This document shows positions 23,380 to 33,000 of a stretch of 64,000 bases of DNA, in pieces (position 1 is the stretch's first letter; every line of letters begins with the position of its first letter). Position numbers and translations under genes: made by a program. The stretch comes from Streptomyces venezuelae (GTDB lineage Bacteria > Actinomycetota > Actinomycetes > Streptomycetales > Streptomycetaceae): positions 4,872,501-4,936,500 of the forward strand of contig NZ_CP029189.1 in assembly GCF_008642275.1 (NCBI RefSeq), read 5' to 3'. A model generated the notes under the pieces. It was not told the DNA's origin, searched no databases, and was given only the letters and a program-made list of their open reading frames with translations.

Positions 23380-24975
23380 TCAGGCGGGCGTCGGCTGCTC
23401 CGGCACCCCGGTCGGCGCCGTCGGGTCCGCGGCCGCGGTGCAGACGGTGCCCGACGCCGGGGCCCTGCCGTCCAGCAGGTAGGTGTCGACCGCCTTCTGC
23501 ACGCACGGGTCGCCGCTGTTGTACGCGCCGTGCCCCTCGCCCTTGTAGGTGAGCTCCACGCCCACGCCCGGGCCGAGCCGCTCCACCATCTTGCGGGCGC
23601 CCTCGTACGGGGTGGCCGGGTCGCCGGTGTTGCCGATCACCAGGATCGGGTCGGAGCCCGGCGCCGAGACGTCGGGGGTCTCCCAGGTGCCCGGGACCGG
23701 CCAGCCGGTGCAGGACAGCATGGCCCAGCCGAGGAGGTCCCCGAAGACCGGCGACGCGGCACGGAACTCCGCGAGCTTGGCCTTCGTCTGCTCCAGGGTG
23801 TAGCGCTCCTTGTCGTCCACGCAGTTGACGGCGGTGTTGGCCGCGCCGATGTTGCTGTAACGCCCTTGCTGGTCACGGCCGTTGAGGGCGTCGGACAGGG
23901 CCATCAGCAGCTGGCCCTGGCCGCCCTCCGCCTCGTCGAGGCCCTGTTCCAGCAGCGGCCACAGCTCCTTCGAGTACAGGGCCTGGGCGATGCCGTTGGT
24001 CGCCTGGTTCTCGGTCAGCATCCGCTCCCCGATGCCCGGGATGGGCTTGGCGGCCAGCGCCTTCTGCAGCTTGATGATGCCGGCCTCGATCTCCTGGGGC
24101 GTGCTGCCCTGGAGCCGGCACTCGTCACCGCGGTCCACGCAGTCCTGGGCGAAGTTGCCGAGCGCGAGCTGGAAGCCCTTGGCCTGGCCCAGGGCGCTCT
24201 GTTCGGCCGTCTTGGTCGGGTCCACGACGGCGTCGAAGACGGCCCGGCCGACGTTCTTCGGGAAGAGGTGGGCGTAGACCCCGCCGAGCTCCGTGCCGTA
24301 GGAGATGCCGAAGTAGTTCAGCTTCTCGTCGCCGAGGGCCTGGCGGATGCGGTCCAGGTCGCGGGCGGCGTTCTCGGTGCCGACGTGGGGGAGCAGTGCG
24401 GCGGAGTTCTTCTTGCAGGCCTCCTGGTACTTGCGGATGTTCTCGACGAAGGCCTTCTCCTGCTCCGGGGTCTCAGGGGAGGAGTCCTCGGCGAAGTACT
24501 GGTCCAGCTGCTTGTCGTCCTGGCACAGGACGGGGTCGCTGCCGCCCACCCCGCGCGGGTCGAAGCTCACCAGGTCGTACCGGGCGCGCAGGGCCTCGTA
24601 CTCCTTCGCGGCGCCCGGCAGCGTGCTGATCCCGGAGCCGCCGGGGCCGCCGAAGTTGAAGACCAGCGAGCCCAGCCGGTTCTTCTGGTCCCGCGCCTTG
24701 GCCCGGATCAGGGCGATCGGGATCGTCTCGCCCTCGGGTTTCGCGTAGTCGAGCGGGACGTCGAGGGTGGCGCACTGCCAGTCCTTGGGCGGGGCCTGAC
24801 CACCGCCCTGGGCGGCGGTCGGGGCCTCGCAGTCGCCCCACTTCAGCGGTTTGACCTCCGGGGTGCCGTCGGCCGTCGTCTTCTTCCCGTCGCCGTCCCC
24901 GGAACAGGCGGCCGTGGCGAGCAGCCCGGCGGCGAGCGTGGCGGCGGCGGTGACCCGCCAGGCGTGTGTCGGCAT
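23380..24975 (-). CDS. Secreted lipoprotein tripeptidyl aminopeptidase (S33, TAP-like)
   Basis: 531 residues. A lipoprotein signal peptide ends LLATAAC (Cys near residue 24). The alpha/beta-hydrolase core has the oxyanion strand FNFGGPGGSG (near 108), the nucleophile elbow GISYGTELGG (Ser near 224), and a C-terminal TAP-like domain with Asp in GNTGDPATPYE (near 449) and the catalytic His in KGEGHGAYNSGD (near 482). Streptomyces Slp/Tap enzymes of this type remove N-terminal tripeptides from proteins outside the cell. It is a single-gene unit, convergent with moeZ. Confidence 0.92.
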   Translation of the reverse strand: MPTHAWRVTAAATLAAGLLATAACSGDGDGKKTTADGTPEVKPLKWGDCEAPTAAQGGGQAPPKDWQCATLDVPLDYAKPEGETIPIALIRAKARDQKNRLGSLVFNFGGPGGSGISTLPGAAKEYEALRARYDLVSFDPRGVGGSDPVLCQDDKQLDQYFAEDSSPETPEQEKAFVENIRKYQEACKKNSAALLPHVGTENAARDLDRIRQALGDEKLNYFGISYGTELGGVYAHLFPKNVGRAVFDAVVDPTKTAEQSALGQAKGFQLALGNFAQDCVDRGDECRLQGSTPQEIEAGIIKLQKALAAKPIPGIGERMLTENQATNGIAQALYSKELWPLLEQGLDEAEGGQGQLLMALSDALNGRDQQGRYSNIGAANTAVNCVDDKERYTLEQTKAKLAEFRAASPVFGDLLGWAMLSCTGWPVPGTWETPDVSAPGSDPILVIGNTGDPATPYEGARKMVERLGPGVGVELTYKGEGHGAYNSGDPCVQKAVDTYLLDGRAPASGTVCTAAADPTAPTGVPEQPTPA

Positions 24976-25066
24976 GTCCCCATCCTGTGCGCCCCGCGGC
25001 GACCCCGCCCGTGCGCTGACCCGAACGGGGGGCGTGCCCGCCCGGTCCCGTCGGCCCGGGCTCCGG

Positions 25067-26326
25067 TCAGTAGCCGTACACGCTCAGCTCCGTGATCGCG
25101 GCGAACAGGTGCTCCCAGGTCTCGGCGGAGGGGGAGCCGTCGGCCTGCGCCCCGGGGTCCAGGGCCCGCACCGCCTCGTGGAAGGCCCCGATGCCGTCCT
25201 CGGCCGGGTACGGGGACCAGCAGGCGCCCATGTACCGGCGCACGCTCTCCAGGAGCCCGGTGAAGGCCGCCACGTCCCGGGCCAGCGGGATGACGGACTC
25301 CTGGTACATGCGCACCTCCCCGGTGACGCGGTGGACGCCCACCAGGCCCGGGTCCGTGTACCCGAAGTCGAAGGTCCCCAGGTGCAGGAGGTCCTCGTCG
25401 CCCGCCTCCGGGGCCGTCGAGGTCAGCGGCCGCAGCAACTCCGGGGCGGCCTCGAACGAGCTGACGCCCGCGGCCCAGTGGCGCGGCAGTCCGACCTCGC
25501 TCAGGAACTCCCGGGTGGCCCGGTGCTCCAGCGCGTCCGGGAGCTCTTCGCCGGGGACGCGGGTGACCCGTGCCTCGCCGAAGGTCCGGGCGAGCCCGGC
25601 CGCGGTGAGCGGACCGGAGCCGCGCGTGCCCGGGCGGAACCACGGGGCGTCCTCGGCGGATTCCCAGGAGCCGGTGTCGGCGCCGCCCCGGGGCCAGCCG
25701 GCGAGCGCGGCGGCGTTCTCCTCCACCACCACGACCCCGCGGTCCTCCACGTACAGGTACCGGCCGCCGCCGAGCGGGACCGGCTCCTCCCAGGTGCCGG
25801 GGCAGTGCAGCAGCCGGCCATCCTCGTCCGGGTCGAACAGCCGGGCGCCGTCGGGGTCGTCCCCGTCCCGTCTCACGGCCTCCCCGTCGGCCGGTGCGGG
25901 CAGCCGGCGGCCCGTGTCCAGGTCGAACCAGGTGTCCTCGCACCACAGGGCCCACACCTTCAAGGCCGCGCCCCCGTCGAGGTCGTACACCTCGGCGGTG
26001 TGGTCGCCGCTGAGGTTCGGTTCCGCCACGTAGGCGCCGACCGGCCGCCACCAGGCCCACACCGTCCGCCAGGGCAGTCCCGGTTCGGCCTCGGCGACGC
26101 GGGCGGCGTAGTCGTGGTGCCCGAGCACGGTCGCGGCGAAGTGCAGCCAGGAGGCGAACTCCGCGCGCCCCACCCCGGCCCGCCCGAAGACGGCCTCGGC
26201 CTGCGTGAACACCTCCCGCCCGACGCCCCCTTCACCGGCGGACCCACCTCGCAGAGCCGCCCGGTCCGCACGCAGCACCGCGGCCGGATCGTCGAACGGG
26301 CAACGGCTGTCCAGGTCTTCACTCAT
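25067..26326 (-). CDS. SUKH-4-like protein with N-terminal extension
   Basis: 419 residues. The last ~180 (LSEVGLPRHWAAGVSSFEA, then LLHLGTFDFGYTDPGLVGVH and VTGEVRMYQE) resemble SUKH-4 domains, a superfamily containing many immunity proteins against polymorphic toxins. The first ~230 residues are soluble and acidic with no family I recognise. The ATG at 26326 gives MSEDLDSRCPF; longer readings run into repeats. No toxin gene is adjacent, so an immunity role is unproven. It is monocistronic on the minus strand. Confidence 0.6.
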   Translation of the reverse strand: MSEDLDSRCPFDDPAAVLRADRAALRGGSAGEGGVGREVFTQAEAVFGRAGVGRAEFASWLHFAATVLGHHDYAARVAEAEPGLPWRTVWAWWRPVGAYVAEPNLSGDHTAEVYDLDGGAALKVWALWCEDTWFDLDTGRRLPAPADGEAVRRDGDDPDGARLFDPDEDGRLLHCPGTWEEPVPLGGGRYLYVEDRGVVVVEENAAALAGWPRGGADTGSWESAEDAPWFRPGTRGSGPLTAAGLARTFGEARVTRVPGEELPDALEHRATREFLSEVGLPRHWAAGVSSFEAAPELLRPLTSTAPEAGDEDLLHLGTFDFGYTDPGLVGVHRVTGEVRMYQESVIPLARDVAAFTGLLESVRRYMGACWSPYPAEDGIGAFHEAVRALDPGAQADGSPSAETWEHLFAAITELSVYGY

Positions 26327-26377
26327 GGACGCATGCTGCCACCCATCTCGGACATCGCCCCCGCCGGGCGGCTCTCC

Positions 26378-26415
26378 CAGCCGCGCCGGCGTTTGAGGCG
26401 CGGGCGCGAAGCGCC
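26378..26415 (-). repeat. Dispersed REP-like repeat, copy C (intergenic, diverged)
   Basis: Reverse complement contains CGCCTCAAACGCCGGCGCGG, the core of the unit at 16257-16303, with the first palindrome altered to GGCGCTTCGCGCC. It lies upstream of the SUKH-like gene. Confidence 0.65.
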
Positions 26416-26438
26416 GTAGCGGGTACGGGAGCGCCCCG

Positions 26439-26547
<109 letters not shown>

Positions 26548-29391
26548 CTAGATGGCTTCCTTGCGGGTCAGGAAGTTGAAGGAGATCCATCCCGGCAGCA
26601 CCGGCAGCCAGAAGGTCATCAGGCGGAACAGCAGCACCGCCGAGAAGGCGACCTCCTTCTCCAGCCCCGCCGCGATCAGACCGAGGGTCAAGGTGGTCTC
26701 CACCGCACCCATACCGCCCGGCGTCGGGGCCGCCGAGCCCAGCGCGTTGCCCGCCAGGAACACCACGGCGATGCTCGCGTAGCTGATGGCCTCGCCGCCG
26801 CCGAACGCCCGGATCGACGCGTCCAGGCACATCACGAAGCAGCCCGTCAGCAGCAGCATCCCGCCGATGCCGGTCAGCAGCTTCTTCGGCCGCTGGAGCA
26901 CGTCGAGCATGCGCGGCACCACGCCCGCGAACAGCGCCCGTACCCGGGTCACGACGAACTTCCGCAGGAACGGGACGGCCGTCACCACCAGCACCAGTAC
27001 GGCCACCGTCAGCAGACCCGCGATGACCGCCCGGGACGGGGTCATCTCCGGGGTCTTCTCGGTCCCGGTCAGATAGCCGAAGGACAGCAGCAGCACGATG
27101 TGGCTGGCCAGTCCGAACAGCTGGGAGGCGCCCACGCTCGCGACGGCCAGCCCGGGCCGGACACCCGCCCGCTGCAGGAACCGGGTGTTCAGCGCGACAC
27201 CGCCGACGGCCGCCGGGGCCACCAGCTTCACGAACGACCCGGCCACCTGCGCGATCACGGTCCGCAGGAACGACACCCGCTCCGGCACGAAGCCCAGCAG
27301 GCTCATCGCCGCCGCGAAGTACGTCAGTGCCGAGAAGGCGAGCGCCGCCCCGACCCAGCCCCACTCCGCGTCGGCGATGATCGTCGCGAAGTCCACGTGG
27401 GCGAGCTGCGTGAGCAGGAAGTACAGACCGAAGGCGCCCGCGATGAACGAGACCAGTGTCCGCGGCCGGATCCGTTCCAGCCGGGCCGGCTCCACCGGCG
27501 CCTGCGGGCGGATCAGCAGTACCTGGTGGCGGATCTGGGTCAGCAGATCCTCCTCGCGGGCTCCGTCCAGCGCGTCCTCCAGGGCCTTCTTCTCGGCCTT
27601 GCGGTCGGCGGCCGCCGAGGCGGACACCGGGGTCGCGGAGGCCGCGGACTCCGCCTCGCGCGCCGCCTTCGCCGCCCGCGAGGACTCCAGCACGGCCTCC
27701 CTCTGCCGCTCCGCACGCTCCCGGGCCAGCTTGCGCAGCGTCGCCCGGGTGGAACGGCTCAGCGCGATCGGCTGGAGCAGCGGCAGACAGTCCGCCACCG
27801 CGTCCGGGCCGAGCACCGACACGGCCGAGGCCACCGCGCGCTCCGCGCCGACCCGCAGGCCGATCGTGGTCAGCAGCTGGGCGATGTCCATGCGCAGGAC
27901 CAGATCGCCCGCGGCGATCTCACCGCCGCGCAGGTCGGTGAGGATGACATTGCCGGAACGATCCACCACGAGGGCGTCCCCGGTGAGCCGGCGGTGTGCG
28001 ATCCGCCGCGACTGCAGGGCCCGTACCTGCTCCCACGTGTGGTGGATCAGCTCGTCGGTGATCTCCTCGTCGGCGAGCGCGTCGAGGGGCCGGACGTCCA
28101 GGTGCTCGTACACGAGCATCACCGCGTCCGGACCGAGCTCGGAGGTGGCGATCAGCTTCGGCGCGTTCGCACCGGCCGCGATGGCCGCGTACGCGAGGAG
28201 CGCCTCCTGCTCCAGCGCCTGGCGCAGCGACTGCAGGCTGCGCCCGGTGGTGATGCCGCGCAGGGTGAGCCGGCGCCAGACCCGGTAGAAGAAGCCGTGG
28301 GCCTGCTGCTCGCGGTCGACGATCGTGACGTCGAGCGGAGGCCCGTCCTCCAGGGTCACGTGGTAACGCCGGCCCCGGTCGTTGGCCTCGGAGGGCTCGG
28401 GGCCCTCGGGCATCTCGGCGCGCATCGCGCTGACCGGCTGGAAGCCGACCCGGCGCAGTCCGGCGAGCAGGTGCTGTCCGGTGGGGCGCACGTTGGGCGA
28501 GCCGACGGCGTACAGGGTGCCGTAGGCGACGCTCCAGCCGATCAGCACGGTGAGGATGATCGAGAAGGGGGTGGTGTACCCGTTGACCAGCATGGCGAAG
28601 GCGTTGAGCAGCAGGACCACCCACAGCGCGACGCGCCAGTGGGGTCTGCGGGTCATGCCGACGGCGGTCATGTACGCGATGACGGGCGCGAGGTAGCCGT
28701 GCACCGGGTCGGTGAGGGTCCCGCCGGCCGCGGGGCGGGTGAGAGCGTCCTGGATGGTTTCGGGGGCGGCCTGCGAGACCCACAGGTCGGTGGCGAGGGT
28801 GACGCCGTGCGCGAGGACGGCCGCGAGCACACCGTCGGCGATGCGCAGCCCGTCGCGTTTGATCAGCCGCTCGATGGCGAAGGCGACGGGCAGCAGCAGC
28901 ACCGCGATGCTCGACACCAGCGCGGCGACCTTGATCAGCAGGGCGGGGGCCTGGCCGGTGCCCTTGCTGATGTCCTCCTCCAGACCCACGGTGGTGCCGT
29001 GGGCGAAGGCGGCGACGGCGAGGAGCACGGCGATACCGAGGATGCCGACGAGCAGGCGTACGAGGTCGGACGGCCGGTGCACGCGGGCGGCGAGCAGCGG
29101 TTCGTCGACCTCGACCCGGTCGGCGTCCGTGGTGGCGTGGCCGTGCGGGCCCCCGGCTTCGGCGGACCCGGCCCCGGCCGCCCCGGCTTCGGTGGCCTTC
29201 GCTTCCGCGGCGGGCTGGGCCTTGGCCCTGGCCCTCGCCCCGGCCCCGCCGTTGCGGCCGTCGGGCCGCGGGGGCTCCGGACGGGGCTCGGGGACGGGTT
29301 CGGGGCGGGCGGCGCGGCCGTCGTCAGGGCGTGCGCCGTCGTCGGTCGCCGCGCCGTCCGGAGGGCTCACACCCTGCTCCTTCGTCGTCAC
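26548..29391 (-). CDS. Flippase-like (UPF0104) membrane protein fused to a kinase-like domain
   Basis: 947 residues in four parts. (1) A Pro/Ala/Arg-rich disordered start (1-90). (2) About six membrane helices (90-305). (3) A soluble protein-kinase-like domain (about 325-560) with YHVTLEDGPPLDVTIVDRE, a catalytic-loop-like AHRRLTGDALVVD and a DFG-like LTDLRGGEI, followed by a charged coiled region. (4) A C-terminal UPF0104 domain of about eight helices (630-940), the type found in MprF/lysylphosphatidylglycerol flippases. No lysyl-transferase domain is seen. The GTG at 29391 was preferred over one at 29418 for its purine-rich AAGAAGAGACGG upstream. Possibly lipid or glycolipid transport controlled by the kinase-like part; this is inference. 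Confidence 0.82.
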   Translation of the reverse strand: MTTKEQGVSPPDGAATDDGARPDDGRAARPEPVPEPRPEPPRPDGRNGGAGARARAKAQPAAEAKATEAGAAGAGSAEAGGPHGHATTDADRVEVDEPLLAARVHRPSDLVRLLVGILGIAVLLAVAAFAHGTTVGLEEDISKGTGQAPALLIKVAALVSSIAVLLLPVAFAIERLIKRDGLRIADGVLAAVLAHGVTLATDLWVSQAAPETIQDALTRPAAGGTLTDPVHGYLAPVIAYMTAVGMTRRPHWRVALWVVLLLNAFAMLVNGYTTPFSIILTVLIGWSVAYGTLYAVGSPNVRPTGQHLLAGLRRVGFQPVSAMRAEMPEGPEPSEANDRGRRYHVTLEDGPPLDVTIVDREQQAHGFFYRVWRRLTLRGITTGRSLQSLRQALEQEALLAYAAIAAGANAPKLIATSELGPDAVMLVYEHLDVRPLDALADEEITDELIHHTWEQVRALQSRRIAHRRLTGDALVVDRSGNVILTDLRGGEIAAGDLVLRMDIAQLLTTIGLRVGAERAVASAVSVLGPDAVADCLPLLQPIALSRSTRATLRKLARERAERQREAVLESSRAAKAAREAESAASATPVSASAAADRKAEKKALEDALDGAREEDLLTQIRHQVLLIRPQAPVEPARLERIRPRTLVSFIAGAFGLYFLLTQLAHVDFATIIADAEWGWVGAALAFSALTYFAAAMSLLGFVPERVSFLRTVIAQVAGSFVKLVAPAAVGGVALNTRFLQRAGVRPGLAVASVGASQLFGLASHIVLLLSFGYLTGTEKTPEMTPSRAVIAGLLTVAVLVLVVTAVPFLRKFVVTRVRALFAGVVPRMLDVLQRPKKLLTGIGGMLLLTGCFVMCLDASIRAFGGGEAISYASIAVVFLAGNALGSAAPTPGGMGAVETTLTLGLIAAGLEKEVAFSAVLLFRLMTFWLPVLPGWISFNFLTRKEAI

Positions 29392-29537
29392 ATCCGTCTC
29401 TTCTTGATCACGTATCACCAGTCACCGCCCGGAAGATGGTGGCACGGACCGACGGGCCGGCGGGGCATCAGGGTGCGCGCCGGTACGGAAGCGAGACTTC
29501 CGCCGCAGCGCGGCCGACGTACTGCACCATGTGCCGA

Positions 29538-29900
29538 ATGAGTGAGGAGCTGCCCGCCTACGCGGAGCACGTACTGGAGGTGGCCGAGCGTATTCCGCCC
29601 GGCCGGGTGATGACGTACGGGGACGTCGCCGAGTGGCTCGGCGAGGGAGGACCGCGCCAGGTCGGGCGTGTCATGGCCCTGTACGGGGGAGCCGTGCCCT
29701 GGTGGCGCGTGGTGCGGGCGGACGGCCTGCCGCTGCCCGGCCACGAGGTGCGCGCCCTGGAGCACTACCGGACGGAGGGCACCCCGCTGCGCCTGACGGC
29801 GGGCGGCGAGCCGCGGCTGGACATGCGCCGGGCGCGCTGGGACGGGTCCCCCGGACAGGACGGCGGACAGGACGGCACGCGCGACGAGGCTCACACCTGA
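29538..29900 (+). CDS. Alkyltransferase-like protein (ATL, MGMT fold)
   Basis: 120 residues with the MGMT DNA-binding domain: IPPGRVMTYGDVAEWLG near residue 18 and GRVMALYGG near 43. The alkyl-acceptor site, PCHRV in true O6-methylguanine methyltransferases, reads PWWRVVRADG, so the Cys is replaced by Trp. Such ATL proteins flag bulky O6-alkylguanines for nucleotide excision repair instead of repairing them directly. The ATG at 29538 is preferred; one at 29529 is in frame. It lies between the flippase-like gene and adnA, in line with M. tuberculosis Rv3204. Confidence 0.9.
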   Translation: MSEELPAYAEHVLEVAERIPPGRVMTYGDVAEWLGEGGPRQVGRVMALYGGAVPWWRVVRADGLPLPGHEVRALEHYRTEGTPLRLTAGGEPRLDMRRARWDGSPGQDGGQDGTRDEAHT

Positions 29901-30092
29901 CAGCTTCGGCCATGCGGGGCCCGGACGGGCGATCGGGCGACGGCCCGAACGCCCGTCCGGGGTACCCGGGGGGACTGCGCGGCGTCGGCCGGTTGCCGTA
30001 GCGTTGCCTCTTCGGCTTCCGCGGCGGCATCCGCGCGAGCCGTCACGGCAGCACCGCCACACCCCGCAGACCCACCAGGACCGGCACCCCAC

Positions 30093-33000
30093 GTGATCAC
30101 CTCTTCCTCCGACCGCACCGAACGGCGGCGTACGCGGACCCCCGACGCGTACCGCCTCGTGCGTACCGGGCCGGAACGGGTGGATCCCCCTGTGCTGGAC
30201 GCAGCGCAGCGTGCGGTGGTTGACCACGCCGGCGGACCACTGCTGGTCCTCGCCGGACCGGGCACCGGGAAGACGACCACGCTGGTCGAAGCCGTCACCG
30301 CCCGGGTGGAAGCGGGCGCCGACCCCGCCCGGATCCTCATCCTCACCTTCAGCCGCAAGGCGGCGGTGGAGCTGCGCGACCGGGCCGCGCTGCGCCTCGG
30401 CGGCGCCCGCGCACCGCAGGCCACCACCTTCCACTCCTTCTGCTACGGACTGGTCCGCGCCCACCAGGACTCCGACCTCTTCGCCGACCCGCTGCGCCTG
30501 CTGTCCGGCCCGGAGCAGGACGTGATGGTCCGCACCCTCCTGGAGGGCCAGCGCCGGATCCGCTCCATCCGCTGGCCGGACGACCTGCGGGCCGCGCTGA
30601 CCACGCGCGGCTTCGCGGACGAGGTCCGGGCCGTCCTGGCACGCGCCCGCGAGCTGGGGCTGGGCCCCGCGGCCCTGTCCTCGTTCGCCGACCGCATCGG
30701 CCGCCCGGACTGGAAGGCGGCGGCGGCGTTCCTCTCCGAGTACCTCGACGTCCTCGACATGCAGGGCACGCTGGACTACGCGGAACTCCTGCACCGGGCG
30801 GTGCTCCTCGCGGAGCGCACCCCGTCCCTCGCCTCCGCCTACGACGCGATCTTCGTGGACGAGTACCAGGACACGGACGCCTCGCAGCTGCGGCTGCTGC
30901 GCGCCCTGACCGGTCCGGGGGGCACGCTGGTCGCCTTCGGCGACCCCGACCAGTCGATCTACGCCTTCCGCGGCGCCGACATCAACAACGTCCTGGACTT
31001 CGAGTCGGCCTTTCCCGGCGCGCGGGTCAAGGCCCTCACCGTAGGCCGCCGCTCCGGTGCGGCCCTGCTGGCGGCCACCCGGCTGCTCACCACCCGGATG
31101 CCGGTTCCGCGACTGCCCGCCGAGTCGGTCCGCGCCCACCGGAACCTCGCGCCGGTCCGGGACGGCGGGCGGGTGGAGGTCTTCACGTACCCGACGGCGG
31201 GCGCCGAGCTGGACAACATCGCCGACATCCTGCGGCGGGCCCACCTGGAGGACGGGGTGCCCTGGCAGGACATGGCCGTGCTGGTCCGCGCGGGCGGCCG
31301 CACCCTCCCGGCGATGCGCCGTGCCCTGATCTCGGCGGGAGTCCCGGTGGAAACGGACGGCGCGGACACCCCCCTGCGCCACGAACCTGCGGTCAGCCCC
31401 CTGCTGACGGCCCTCCGCGTCGCGGCCACCTCGGCCGACGCCGATGCCGCGGCGCCCGGTCCGGTGGGCGGCTCCGACGGGGCCGAGCCGGGTTCGGGTG
31501 GCGCCGTGGGAGCGGGTGCGGAGGCTGTTGCCGGTCTGCTGGGCGGTTCCGACGGGGCCGAGGCTTCGACCGGCTCCGTCGGCACGGCGAGGGACGCGGG
31601 CCGGGGGACGGCCGGCGACACCGTCGGGCCGGTCCCCGGCAACCCCGCCGGAGGCGACCAGGTGGGCGAGCCGGCTCGCACGGTCGGGGCGGGTGGGCGG
31701 GAGACGTCCCCCGCCGGAGCCGAGCCCGACGCCGTCGACGCGGGTCCGGCGAACCCCGCCGACCCCGCCGGAGCCGAGCCCGACGCCGTCGGCGCGGGCC
31801 CGGGGCTGAGCCCCGCGAGCCCCGTCGACCCCGCTGGAGGCGACCCTGTCGGGGGCGAGACCGACGCCGTCGACGCGGGTCCGGGGCCGAGCCCCGCGCA
31901 CCCTGCCGACCCCGCCGGAGGCGACCCCGCCGGAGGCGTCACGGTCGAGGCCGCGCTCACCCTGCTCGCCTCCCCCCTCGGCGGGATGGACGCCGCCGAC
32001 CTGCGGCGTCTGGGCCGCGCCCTGCGTGACGAGGAGCGGGCCGCAGGCGTCAAGGTGCCCGCGCCCTCCGACGTACTGCTCGCGCGCGCCCTCGCCGAGC
32101 CCGAGCGGCTCACCGCCCACGACCCCGCCTACGCCCGCGGAGCGCAGCGCCTCGGCCTGCTCCTGCGCAAGGCCCGCGAGCTGCTCCAGGGCGGCGGCAC
32201 CGCCGAGGAGGCCCTGTGGGTCCTCTGGGACGGCACGCCCTGGCCGCAGCGGCTGGAGCGCAGCGCCCGCCGCGGCGGCGCGGCCGGCCGCAACGCCGAC
32301 CGCGACCTCGACGCGGTCTGCGCCCTCTTCGACACCGCCGCCCGCGCCGAGGAGCGCACCGGCGGCCGCGGCGCGCTCAACTTCCTCGAACAACTGGAGG
32401 CGGAGGACATCGCCGCCGACCTGTTGACGGCCCGCGCCACCCGCTCCGAGGCCGTCCGGCTGATGACCGCCCACCGCTCCAAGGGGCTGGAGTGGTCCCT
32501 CGTCGTCGTCGCCGGCGTCCAGGAGGGCCTGTGGCCCGACCTCCGCCGCCGCGGTTCGCTCCTGGAGGCCGACCGCATCGGCCGCGACGGCCTCGCCGAG
32601 CCCCTCACCCCCGGCGCTCTGCTCGCCGAGGAGCGCCGCCTCTTCTACGTCGCCGCCACCCGCGCCCGCGACCGCCTCGTCGTCACCGCCGTCAAGGCCC
32701 CCGCCGACGACGGCGACCAGCCCTCCCGTTTCCTCACCGAGCTCGGCGTCCCCCCGCGGGACGTCACCGGCCGCCCCCGCCGCCCCCTCGCCGTCGCCGC
32801 GCTCGTCGCCGAGCTGCGCGCCACCACCGTCGACCCCGACGCCTCGCCCGCCCTGCGCGACGCGGCCGCCCGCCGCCTCGCCCGCCTGGCCGCGCTCACC
32901 GACGACGAGGACCGCCCGCTGGTGCCCGCCGCGCACCCGCAGCGCTGGTGGGGCCTGTACGAGCCCACCCGCAGCAGCGTCCCCCTCCGCGACCGGGACC

